A stretch of DNA of 64,000 nucleotides, taken from positions 6,262,001 through 6,326,000 of the forward strand of contig BSYQ01000003.1 of assembly GCA_030272585.1 (NCBI GenBank). Direction: 5' to 3'. This stretch comes from Bryopsis sp. KO-2023 (taxonomy: Eukaryota; Chlorophyta; Ulvophyceae; Bryopsidales; Bryopsidaceae). The position numbers were made by a program, and so were the translations under genes. Shown piece by piece: positions 10,839 to 20,763 of the stretch. The notes beneath the pieces were generated by a model. That model was not told the DNA's origin. It saw only the letters and a program-made list of their open reading frames with translations, and searched no databases. Within the stretch, counting starts at the first letter, position 1, and every line of letters begins with the position of its first letter.

Positions 10839-13835
10839 GTAACTACTGAGAGTCCCACTAACAGTGACATACTGGGGAAAAACCAGAGTTCAGTCTCTCA
10901 CCTTCAAGAGGAAACATTACTCTGCTCACCCAGGGGGGGGGTAGGGGGGACAGTGGAACAGGAGCACCTTGATCTCTGGAAGTACTGGGAAGCCCTCAGA
11001 GGGAAACCACCAGGCAGAAGTTTTAGCGAACACACTACATCCTCTTTATCTCACCTGACGACGATTTGGGAGGAGGTGGCTGACGACCTTCTCGACAACA
11101 CCACAGCAGTAGGGACAGGGGAAAGACTCTGGAACGGACATACTGCTACGGTGCAAACCACTCAGGAACAACCTGCCTGCACGTCGGAAACGCAGTCAGA
11201 GACGGAGGATACAGGCTCAGTGGAATACTGGCGACGCGAATTTCCGAACGTGATTCGTGACGACCTTAGCAGAGACGCAAAGGCGACTGCTGCTCCTCTT
11301 CGGGTTTGCCACAGGGAGGTGAAATGGCGCGTTCCCTTCCACAGGATTCCGCTGCACAACACGGGGATACGGTACTACGCCACCGACGTCGCGCCTAAGG
11401 AGATTCGAAAACTGCTTACCTCGTTGCAGGGGCAAGGCGTCATCCGTCCCCTGGGCGTCGGCGAGCGGGCTCTGTTCTCCCCCGTACTTTTCCTAAGGAA
11501 GCCGAATGGAAAGGTCCGTAAGACGGTGGATTTTCGTTTGCTGAACTCGTACTCCGACGCCTGGAAGACGTCCCTGCTCCATGTCCGGGATGTGCTGAAG
11601 TCGATCCCACCTGAGTGGGACTACTTCACCGTCCTGGATCTGGAGCAGGGCTTCTTCCAGGTGGACGTTTGCGATTCGCTCCAGCCCCTCTTCGCGTTTG
11701 AAACCGGAGAGGGGGACTACACTTACCTCCGCCTTCCACAGGGATGGAATTGTTCGCCAGGGCTGTTCCACTCCCGCATTCGGAGCTCTATCCACGGATA
11801 CCCCGGTCGTAACTTCGTCGACGACCTCATAATCGGCGGAGAAGGCGTCGAAGGCCATGACAGGAACCTGCGACGTGTTCTGACCAGGCTCGACGAAATG
11901 GGATTACGGATAAACAGGGCAAAGGCGGTCGTCAGACAAAAGGAGGTTACCTACTTGGGGTACACGGTCACGAAGGGGAGCTACGGCCTTCGACGCTACG
12001 TCGACGACCAAGTGCGTCAGTTGCCAGAAATGCGCGACGTCAGGGACGTCCGTCAATTCGTCGGCATGCTTAATGTCTGCAGGGGAGTTTGCCCGAATTT
12101 CCATAACATCATTCAACCTCTGCTGGAGCTTCCCAAGGGATCGAATCCGAAACTCATGCAACAGTTGGTGGCAGAAGCATGGAAATCCATACTGACTAAT
12201 AATGTCAAGTTGGGTAATTCAGATTCTGGAGAGTATAATCTGTTTACAGACTGGTCATCCTCTGGGTGGGGGTATGTTCTGTTCAGAGGTACCCCCTCAG
12301 AGGGGTGTATCGTCAGCCTCAACAGTCGAAAGTGTGCGGATAAGGGAGGAGAAAAAGTCAGCTCCTATTTGGGGGAGCTTCAAGCTCTCATATGGGCATT
12401 GAAATCGGTTTCACAGGTGGTGGCTGGGGGTCAGCTAACCCTGCACACTGATTCGAACTCAGCAGTGCAAAGGATTACGAAGTTAGCACCGAAAGAAGTC
12501 GTGGAGGACATCAGAGTGGTGCGTCTCTTGGCTTGGTTGGCAGAGAACTACCCCTCCCCTGGAAGGTTGAGGGTTCAATTCCTGCCAGGGACATCTAACC
12601 CTTGGGCTGATCTCCTGTCTAGATGGTACAGTAGGCCAACACAAACACAAGGGCAGGTGTGTGCACTTGAACCACAAGAGATGCAAATCAGTAAAAACAC
12701 AAGCATGGAATCAGGAGGATCCAACAGATCAACAGAACAGGTGCTGGAGCAGGCTGAGGCAGTGGACTCTAAAGAGAGTGATTCAGGAAGGTCTGGCATG
12801 TCAGGAAACACAGAGTTGGGACATGCATATACAGGAGGCTCAAGGGGAGAGGAGTTGGGCAAGATAGCGGAAGGGAAAGAGCTGAGCAGAGATCAGCTGG
12901 AACGGTTGCACAAGGAGGGACACTGGAGCCCACAAAAATTGCTATGGCTGTGTGCACAACATGGATGGAAGGCTAATAGAGGAGATCTGGAGGAAATTCA
13001 GAGGTACTGCCAGACCTGCCAGAGGGTAGCCCCTAAGAAGGAAAAAGAACTTCTTAGGGGAGCTGGGCATCTAACCCACCCTGGTCAAACAGTGGGCATG
13101 GACATCATCGGTCCACTACCCTCTGGTAGGTCTGGCCACAATCATATAGTAGTGGTGGTGGACCACCTCTCTCGTGATTCGATGGTTTGGAAGACAAAGG
13201 AGGTGAAGGGGAAACAGGTCAGAGAGTGTTTAGGTGAGTGGATAGCGACTCATGGATCTCCAGACAACCTATTATGTGATGGAGCTGCCTACTTCCATTC
13301 GAAGGACATGAGAGCATGGTACAAAGACAACCACATTCAGGTTTGGAGGACACCCCCTTATCACCACAGAGCGAATGGAGTGGTGGAAAGGAGGAACAGA
13401 GCTCTGATTTCTAAAATCAGAGTACTGTTGTTGGATCATGGAGGGTATTGGGATGATTGGCTGCAGAAGGCCAACTGGATGGTCTGCAACATGGTGAATA
13501 GAACCACTGGATGGCCACCATGCAAAGTGTGGACACTATCAAGCAAGGAGTGGGATAGAATTCAACAGAGATTGAAGGAAAGCAGAGAAAAGGTGAATGC
13601 ACAGAAAAAATTGTCTGACTGGAATCATTTTCTGGGAGAGGAGGTCCTTTTATATGATTCAGCAAGGGCTGAAAAAAAGGATCAGAAATTTAGTGCAAGT
13701 TGGAAGGGACCATATAAAATAGTGGAACTGATTTCCCCCAGTCGAGTCAGGATTGAGGAAATCAATGGCAAACTCAGGAGGGGTAGGAAACCTTTCCTAG
13801 AAGTGCACAAATCACAGATCAGGCACTTCTTCTGA
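10797..13835 (+). CDS. Element 1 Pol: reverse transcriptase, RNase H, integrase
   Basis: About 1012 codons open in the -1 frame. After an S/T-rich spacer, RT shows KTVDFRLLN (about 11520), LPQGW (about 11735) and the catalytic FVDD (about 11815). RNase H shows FTDWSS (about 12243), SSYLGELQAL (about 12362) and HTDSNS (about 12445), followed by WADLLSRW. Integrase has a CxxC (QTCQR, about 13015), then D in MDIIGP (about 13098), D in LLCDG (about 13270) and E in GVVERRN (about 13380), a full DDE set. It copies element RNA into DNA and inserts it. No internal stop is seen, so the element may be active. SSYLGE and ADLLSR motifs are shared with element 2, which points to related families. Confidence 0.9.
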   Translation, partial: VVGAVEQTHNEGPTVTTESPTNSDILGKNQSSVSHLQEETLLCSPRGGVGGTVEQEHLDLWKYWEALRGKPPGRSFSEHTTSSLSHLTTIWEEVADDLLDNTTAVGTGERLWNGHTATVQTTQEQPACTSETQSETEDTGSVEYWRREFPNVIRDDLSRDAKATAAPLRVCHREVKWRVPFHRIPLHNTGIRYYATDVAPKEIRKLLTSLQGQGVIRPLGVGERALFSPVLFLRKPNGKVRKTVDFRLLNSYSDAWKTSLLHVRDVLKSIPPEWDYFTVLDLEQGFFQVDVCDSLQPLFAFETGEGDYTYLRLPQGWNCSPGLFHSRIRSSIHGYPGRNFVDDLIIGGEGVEGHDRNLRRVLTRLDEMGLRINRAKAVVRQKEVTYLGYTVTKGSYGLRRYVDDQVRQLPEMRDVRDVRQFVGMLNVCRGVCPNFHNIIQPLLELPKGSNPKLMQQLVAEAWKSILTNNVKLGNSDSGEYNLFTDWSSSGWGYVLFRGTPSEGCIVSLNSRKCADKGGEKVSSYLGELQALIWALKSVSQVVAGGQLTLHTDSNSAVQRITKLAPKEVVEDIRVVRLLAWLAENYPSPGRLRVQFLPGTSNPWADLLSRWYSRPTQTQGQVCALEPQEMQISKNTSMESGGSNRSTEQVLEQAEAVDSKESDSGRSGMSGNTELGHAYTGGSRGEELGKIAEGKELSRDQLERLHKEGHWSPQKLLWLCAQHGWKANRGDLEEIQRYCQTCQRVAPKKEKELLRGAGHLTHPGQTVGMDIIGPLPSGRSGHNHIVVVVDHLSRDSMVWKTKEVKGKQVRECLGEWIATHGSPDNLLCDGAAYFHSKDMRAWYKDNHIQVWRTPPYHHRANGVVERRNRALISKIRVLLLDHGGYWDDWLQKANWMVCNMVNRTTGWPPCKVWTLSSKEWDRIQQRLKESREKVNAQKKLSDWNHFLGEEVLLYDSARAEKKDQKFSASWKGPYKIVELISPSRVRIEEINGKLRRGRKPFLEVHKSQIRHFF

Positions 13836-14037
13836 GTAGAATGGTGGTGATGAGAGAATAGGTAGGACCAGAAGACATAGTAAACGGAGGAGAGAAGGTT
13901 TCTTTTACATCCGGTGAGGGATGTTTTTTTTTCTGATGAAACACAGTGTAGGAGAAGGCTACACTGGTGTGGAAGTGAGGATATTAGTTTATTCTACCAC
14001 GAGTAGAACTTTTTCGGAGGTTTGAGGCAGTGAAGCG

Positions 14038-14363
14038 TGTTGGACCGGGTAGAACACAAGTACTGAAAGACAGACATAAGAGCGTCACATCAACAAATTC
14101 ACACAACGGACACTCATTTCTAATGAAAGTACTACCACACGATTTGACTCTGAGAGCGATGTCAAATCTGTTGAATCGACTGGTCAGTGCGGGTGAGAGG
14201 CCCATGGCAGTAGGGGATTTACGTTAGAAGTACGAGGTATGAGTCAGTGGAGGAAGTGTGAGAGTTGAGTGAGTCGGGAAGGAAAGTCTGTGAACGGGAG
14301 TTCGGGGTTGTCTTTTTGTTGTAAGACTTTTTTTGCGGAAGGCTCGTTCTTCCAGTAACAACA
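14038..14363 (+). repeat. Element 1 3' LTR
   Basis: 326 bp matching 7443-7768; followed by the CCTC target duplication. Confidence 0.95.
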
Positions 14364-14367
14364 CCTC

Positions 14368-15249
14368 ATAATCAACCATCGCTGGTTTTGCCTCGAGTTG
14401 GCTGCCCTGTGCAATAACAAAGCACAGCCGCATGCATGTATGGATCCCAGCCGCTTACATTGTTTTGGTGCCTGATGTTATTGGATTCGGTTCAGCATCT
14501 GCAACAGTTGTGGGTGTGTTGAGGTTGGTAAATGAAACTTTGACTCTTGTTCAGAAAAACAAGACAAAAGAAAGCAACTATGAATTTTTTTGTTTTTTTT
14601 TGGGGGGGGGGTTGCGAAAACGTCCCCCCCAGGTCATACCCAGTGCTCTTAGGTTTCACAATAGGCACTACTTCCCCTTTTTCATTAAACAACAATGCCG
14701 CAAAAAATGTTTCTGGCACATGGGGCCAAAGGCACCTTCTTGCATCAGCGATTTCCATTGGGGCTACACCGCAAACATCATGTAAAAATTTCCTTTCTTG
14801 ATCGTAGTTCCCCTTTACTATAGTACAGTAGTGTAAGAATTAAAGTATTCAATTGAAGTGAAGAAGAGAGAGGCACAACAACAGGGTAGTGCACACTGTG
14901 GCTACGCGCCCTACAGGTACAGGCCATGACTTCCAAAATCCCGCCGCCGGCACCAATGCCATGCTTTTAAGGCAATTTTGGGTTGGGTCGGGCATTAATT
15001 AATAAGCTTATGAGCTCAATCGTTGTTTGCTTGGTTCGTTGTGCTAGCTTTTCTCGATTGCGTACGACCATCATTTCGGAGACAGATTACATTCCTTCCA
15101 AGAAAATAAACAATACGAATCTCGAATTAAAGAAATTCTTTGCCCTTTCGCTCCAAACCTGCTCCTTCTCGAGTGAGAGCGGCCCAGTCGCCCCAAAACG
15201 AATCAAACAATAAAAAGAATTCCACTCAAAACAAAGCGACCGGAATCAA
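14368..15249. other. Intergenic, nothing recognised
   Basis: Between element 1 and the 3' end of RBCS. A G-run (about 14601-14610) and a C-run are the only notable features. Short open frames have no recognisable domain. Confidence 0.5.
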
Positions 15250-16217
15250 CTACCACCCTCCCCTCGCAGGCACCCCGCCACCTCCAACAGACCTTTGATC
15301 AGGTGCGCAGTAATCGGTCGCCCTGGGTGGCCTGTGGACAAGGAATCCAGCCACTTGCACTTGCCTGATGGAGTCGAATCCAACGATGCGGAGGAATGCG
15401 TTGGGGAACGTTCTGACGCAATTGTCGATCTCGACCTGGACCTGTGAGGGGTCGTTGCAGCCGAACATGGGCAGCTTCCACATGGTCCAGTACTTGTTAT
15501 CGTTGTAGTTCTGCAACGCAGCAAAGATGGAGCAGAAAAGGTCAATGGATTTGCCAAAAAATTCATCAACACCTGAACAGGAGGAATAACAATGCTTCCA
15601 ACACAGCTCGCCATGCCATCCTTAGTTCGAGGAAGCAAAATGAGAATCTGCAGAATGAGCTTACCGATGTGATTGGGCCGAAACGAACGCATTCATGGCT
15701 GGAGATGTAAGCGTGCTCGCTGTCTGAAAACTCCAAGCAAGGCGTCCACCCGTTCCTGGTGATGTAGTTGACTTGCATGGCGATCTCTTGTTCAGAGAGG
15801 GGGGGCAAGTAAGACAAAGTCTCGAAGAACCTGAACGAACATATCACACAAACATACAATATCCACCGTCCCACCGAAACAAATCGTTCCTCCTATAGAG
15901 CACAGTATCACTCGCACCGCCGCCACTATGTCAAATGTCGTATAACTGGAGAAACCGTCCGCTTCAGGATCGCGAACCTTGCCCAGGCGTTTCATCTGAA
16001 TCTGAAAAACGCCAAGGGTCCGATGGAAAGCTGCTCGTTCGATTGGTACTCACTTGTTGTTGTGTGGGGTCCAGGTTAACATTTGCCTTTGGCCTGCTCC
16101 ATTGCCGACCGAAACTCTAGGCTGCGGGGTGGCGGCGCTGGACACGCCTGAAACAGCCCTTTGGGCCTTGGGCATGTTGGGCACCACAACTTTGGAGGCG
16201 GTCAAGTTCAGAGCCAT
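15250..16217 (-). CDS. RBCS: Ribulose bisphosphate carboxylase small subunit, plastid precursor
   Basis: Three exons: 16217-16054, 15830-15665 and 15510-15250, total 196 residues, with introns beginning GTGAGT and GTAAGC and ending CAG. Phases agree (2, then 0). The N-terminus (about 45 residues, rich in Ala, Ser, Val and basic residues, almost no acidic ones) is a plastid transit peptide. The mature part starts near [10 protein letters not shown] and continues [32 protein letters not shown] and [12 protein letters not shown], all RbcS landmarks. The long loop between CLEF and YWTMW and the tail after HRPPRATDY match the green algal form rather than that of land plants. The protein assembles with plastid-encoded RbcL for CO2 fixation. 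Confidence 0.95.
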
Positions 16218-18098
16218 TTTAACGCGATCAAGGGTCGAAGGGCAGGGAGCGAAAGGCTGTGGGCTCGATTGATACAAGACGAAGGCGGGGGCTGGGCGAT
16301 TGTGAAGAGTAGAAAAAGGTCTTAAATGGGGGCAGGGCCCAGCGAGCCCGAGCGCAAAAGAGCGTGACGTTACCAGAGATCGGCTTTTGGGCAATCTGCT
16401 TTTTTTGGAGGCGGCGCACTGGTGTGATCGTCATGTCGATTCATAATCAATCAACCAATGGTCATGTGGTCAAAACAAACAACGTTTGTCTGATGCTGTG
16501 GAGGAGACTCCGTTTTTCTGCAAGTGATCAACTGGAGAACGGTAAGCTTCTCATCAGAGCAGGGCACGATTCGGCTTTTTTTTGTTATTGTTTCTTTTTG
16601 GTTTCTTGCAGGAGGACATATGGTTATTTTTTGATAAGGTGATTGTTTGGATTATTAAGATGCGATAGGGCGAGCCATAATAAAATCTTACTTCCAGATC
16701 TGATCTGACAGGATTTTCCAGTTCGAGAATGAAAAGGAGCCAACAAGATAAATATATTTGCGAGAGGAACTTTCGGAACGTTTTTCTTTTCAATCTTCTT
16801 TATTTGCAGATATTTCACGTTCGTTGAATTTAGCTGAATCGACCTATGCATCTTTGCATTCTTGATGGTCTTAGTGTCTTTGTGGGTACACACAAAAGCC
16901 AATGGAATTTCAACATTAAAATACACATGGTCACATTTGGTTTTTTAGTGATCCTTGTAATAGGAGAATGTCTCTCCTACACAATGTAATTGATGTTTGT
17001 TTGTTTGTTAAAAAAGGAGCCAACAAGATAAATATATTTGATTTCAATTTTTTTGTCCATTCTTTGGGTCGGTATTTGATCCAGAATTGCACCTGGGAAC
17101 GAGAATGTTTTCCTGCCCCCCCCCCCCCCCCCCTTTTTGTCCCCCTACTCAATGTCCTCTATCACAAAAATATTGCCATTTATATTTCACGAAATTTCCA
17201 GGTTCAAATCACTGTGCGCTGTTACTGGCTGCTTTTGGAGCACGCAAAAATTGTACATGTCTTGTGCATCCTGTAAATTCAATGACCTTATTTTCCATAC
17301 ATCTGTTCGCATGTTCTCCAAGACCAATTCAGTGTTGGAGGCGAACTCTTATATTTCCTCCGTAGAGTATTTCTCCGAAAGCACCATTCGAGTTACACGA
17401 CGATTTTTTTTTTTTGAAAGGGGATGGGGGGTTGTAAAAGGGATATTTTTCAAGTCCAACCAAACTGGTCAATTTGATAGATTTTACAAAAAAGCACCCC
17501 TCCTTGAATTTCGAAAAAAAAAAAAAAAAAGGAGGGGAGAATCCGTTGTGAAAAAACGTGATTAAAGGTGTCCTTCTGCTCAATCATCATCTCCTCAATC
17601 GTGCGTCATTATCATCAGCGTAGTACGCTGGCACTGGAACGGACGTTTCTCAAAAGGGGATTGGATCCAGGACTTTTGAGGGTCTCGAGAAATATATCGC
17701 TGTGGAAATGCTTCTCTCAACACCAAGAAGAAGAAACCACTGAAGCTTTGTCATTCTGCCGTTGCGTGGGTAGATCACCTTGTGTGTGTGTTTTTGTTTC
17801 TTGAAAACGACGGGCTCTCTCTCATAACTCTGAAACGGGACAGCGAGATAGGGTCGCGTCCAGTCATATCACTGTCTTGACGAGAAACGATGTTTGCGCG
17901 TGTCTATCAAGACCCCCCTGGGACAAGAATCTGTTGGACCTCTCTCTTAACCAAAAGTTTCCCATAGGAATGGCTGCTGAGATCGCGTCACAGGAGGTGC
18001 TGTTTTTCCTCTGAGCGCCACCACCATTCCTGCATTCGTAGCGAAAAGATTTGTGCTACCGCCCGACCCCCACCCCCCTTCCCGTGGGGTCGAGCAAC
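16218..18098. other. Intergenic region between divergent RBCS and 8-cysteine gene
   Basis: No convincing gene. It should hold the RBCS promoter (left) and that of the plus-strand gene (right). Internal repeats are visible: GGAGCCAACAAGATAAATAT occurs at about 16736 and 17016. A run of 18 C lies at 17116-17133 and an A-run near 17515-17530. Open frames are short and lack domain signatures. Confidence 0.5.
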
Positions 18099-18987
18099 AT
18101 GTCCAGGAACCCCATCGCTATTTTTTGGCTCGTCGGTGGGATCATTGTCGTGACCGCATCTCGTGATTTGCGTGAGTTCCAAAAGACTTGACAGGGTGTC
18201 AAAAGCATGCCGTCCTCCCCCAACTTTGTTTACCGCTTCCCTCCTTAATAAGAAACAAGCCGATTTTCATCAGTGGCGGTTTTTTTCCTCTATTTCGATT
18301 CACTAGAACCAAAAAAAGAATATGGGTGATGGCAAAAACGTATGGTGCTTGTTGTTTGAGCTCTGTAGTTATCCTAGTATGGACGTGTAACCAAATTCCT
18401 TTCTGACCAATCTGGTGTTTTGTTCAGTGGATAACTTGGCTCAGGCACCCATTCTCACCAAGGTTGAAACCACAGATGGCCAAACCATAACTCCAGCCAA
18501 TCCCCTAGTCACGAATGTTACACCCCCCGCTGTCGTCCAACCCCCCAAACTGGCAGTGTGCCGAGAGAGCTACCCTACTTTGACCCAGTTTGTGGATCGA
18601 TGCGTGCTGTTTGGAATCGGAGTCGGGCGGGAGTTTGCTGAGGCCAAGTGCTGTGGTTTCCTTGAAGAGTGGCTTGGTGTGGGGTCCCCAAATGAAGGGT
18701 GTTTGTGTGGAAAAAAAAGATTTGACGACGCGAATGCAGCCTTGACCGGGACTCCGTTGGCCAGGATATTGGGCGTCAACACTTTTCTGTTAATCAATGT
18801 GTAGGTGTTTTTTGTGCCGAGTTCGTTTCTTTTGATTGAATAGCATATTTCGTTATCCATGCACAGGATCCCTCTTTTTTTTCCTTTTTTGAGTTTAAAA
18901 ATAAAAAAGGATATCTACAGTCAAGGAAAAGTCACTCTGCCGTTATGCAAATTTCACACTAGGATTCAAACTATCATAAATATGTGA
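18099..18987 (+). CDS. Secreted protein with lipid-transfer-type cysteine pattern
   Basis: Proposed exons 18099-18171, 18428-18800 and 18921-18987 give 170 residues with consistent phases (1, then 2). Exon 1 encodes a signal peptide with hydrophobic core AIFWLVGGIIVV. Exon 2 holds cysteines in the order C-x13-C-x15-CC-x15-CxC (LAVCRE, DRCVLF, KCCGF, GCLCGK), the first six of the eight-cysteine motif of plant non-specific lipid transfer proteins. Exon 3 supplies a seventh in LPLCKF, where LTPs have one. An eighth is not seen, so the 3' end may be incomplete or the fold may be a variant. Expected location is outside the plasma membrane. Exons 1 and 2 are better supported than exon 3. Confidence 0.6.
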
Positions 18988-20487
18988 AAAGTAACAAGCG
19001 GTTAACATTGCAAGATTTGCATTTTTCTTTTCCCTTAAAGTTTATTTTAATCATGTTCAGAAAGTTCTACACAAAAACAAACCTCATAGCATCATTTTTG
19101 TTTATGGTTCTGCCGGGTTAAAAACCAAGGGTTGATCTTCCTTTATTCTGATCACTTTGATCACTGGTTGTTTTGACAGTAATTTATTATGTGTTTTTAA
19201 AGTAATTTATTATGTCTTTTTTTAGTAATTTATTATGTCTTTGGCTCAAGAAATTGTGTGTGCATGCAGGTTCACACAATGTGACATCACTACATATCCT
19301 GACTGCTGAAAAATTTTCAAGCAGTCAGGGGCGACAGAAATTTGAGCCTCCCAGAAGCTACTAGAAAAAAAAAAGAAGAAGCAAAGACTACATTCGATTA
19401 GCAAAGAAAATGTGCATTCAGTTTTGAAAAAAACCTCCCAACGCAACATTTCTTTTTCAAGACACAGACCTAGAATTGGCATTTGGTGTGGAGAGGTCTT
19501 CATGCAAGCTACTGGGGTGCAGGGTTTTCCAAAAAAAAATTAAATTATGAAATTTCAATGATGGGGGATTTTATCGAAAGGGAGGGTGGGGGGGCATGTA
19601 TCTAAGCAAATATAACTAAACTCATTGGCTTTTTTTTTGTTTGTAAAATCTTTTTTGACTGAAAAAGACGGTTGACTCAGGACAAGTTAGCTGTAACGAC
19701 AAAAACAACAAAAAACAAAAACAAAAAAAGAACACTGGATTTTTTCTCTCAGCATGAAAAATCCTTGGGTGGGTCGTTTTTCTTTCTTCATTTTTTTTTC
19801 CCCTTGGGAGAGATATTTGGCATTGGGAAATTTGTGGAACAGTCCTTTATGGGTTTCCTGAGTTCCATAATAGGCAGCTGCTTAGCTTTGAAAAACTGAC
19901 TGAATGTGGGGAAGGTGACAGCTAGTTTTCGGTGGTGGCGGTGGTTTTTGTTCGCTGTCTTGTGGTGTTTTTTGGGTTTTCGGTTGGAGGAGGGGAGGAG
20001 GAAGATTTCAGGGATTGGACGTTTTCAGAGGTGGGGTGGGGGGGGGGGGGGGGTTGGAGAGAGCATCTGTCTGTCCAGTTTTTGAAATAGCTGGCAGGCA
20101 GTGGGGTTGAGATTCGTGATGCGTGTGTGTTTGGGTGGCGGCTTTCCCTGTAACAACAAAAAGTATGCTGTGAAAAAAACTGATTCATTGTGAAAAAGAA
20201 ACAAAAAACTGATTCGTTGAAAAAAAACAAGCGAATCATGAGATCCGCCAACTTTGGAATCGGGGACATTTAAAAATTCGAACTCCTCTGCTCAAATCAC
20301 CCCAAAGCACCTCACACTTTTGAGGGAGAATCCGTGACAAATTACCAAGTTTTGAATATTTACGCCAACCCAGGGGCCTTGCGTGTCGGACGAAAGAGCG
20401 GTCCTTCCCCCAAGCTCCAAAAAAAACCAGGAGGAGGCTTCGAAAGGAGGTGGTTTCCTCTTCGCCATTCTCGCTCCCCACAGAACG
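18988..20487. other. Intergenic, low complexity
   Basis: AT-rich flank with T and A runs and a G-run near 20037-20053. TAATTTATTATGTnTTT is repeated three times at about 19181-19240. No gene recognised up to the ELF4-like gene, whose 5' leader probably begins in 20300-20487. Confidence 0.5.
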
Positions 20488-20763
20488 ATGGAACTCGTGG
20501 AGGTGGACTCGCCCGGCTCGGAAAAATTCCGCACGGTTCAGGACGTTCTCGACGCCAACCGCTTGCTCATCAGCCAAGTGAACCGCAACCACGAGATGCG
20601 CACTCCCGAGTCGCTGGCGAGAAACGTCGTCCTCATCCGCGAGCTCAACCGGAATCTCTCCAGAGTCGTCGAGCTGTACAAGGACATCGCGGAGGTGATG
20701 GCGAGCGTGAAACAGCCCGAAGAGAAGGAGGAGGTCGAGGAGGTGGTGGTGGTGGAGACTTGA
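20488..20763 (+). CDS. ELF4: ELF4-like (EARLY FLOWERING 4 domain) protein
   Basis: Single exon, 91 residues from ATG at 20488; the open frame extends upstream but the domain fits this start. The core reads FRTVQDVLDANRLLISQVN, then NHEMRTPESLARNVVLIREL, then NRNLSRVVELYKDI. This follows the family's two-helix ELF4 domain, where plant members have N-x-LIxxIN-NHE and NVxLIRELNxNIxRVVxLY. The C-terminus is a Glu/Val-rich tail. In plants ELF4 partners ELF3 and LUX in the evening complex, a nuclear transcriptional repressor of the circadian clock. At 91 residues it is close to the usual 110. No other clock gene lies nearby. Confidence 0.85.
   Translation: MELVEVDSPGSEKFRTVQDVLDANRLLISQVNRNHEMRTPESLARNVVLIRELNRNLSRVVELYKDIAEVMASVKQPEEKEEVEEVVVVET

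Larger units (their letters stand above)
7443..14363 (+). mobile_element. Element 1: complete LTR retrotransposon
   Basis: The element is bounded by two 326-bp direct repeats that begin TGTTGG and end AACAACA, with no differences seen by eye, so insertion was recent. A 4-bp direct repeat CCTC flanks it (7439-7442 and 14364-14367). A primer binding site TGGTTTCGGAGC starts directly after the 5' LTR. Internal coding order is Gag-region, zinc knuckle, aspartic protease, long acidic S/T/Q-rich spacer, then reverse transcriptase, RNase H and integrase after a -1 frame change at a G9 run. The order RT-RH-INT is that of Ty3-like and retroviral elements, but the RT motif LPQGW and FVDD differ from the usual Ty3 LPFG and YLDD. 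Confidence 0.93.

Noticed and set aside
15930..15995. Extra RBCS exon between exons 1 and 2
   Set aside because: The splice from AA|GTGAGT to TTCAG|GTTCTTC directly gives the conserved [11 protein letters not shown] order; the frame between them is intronic.
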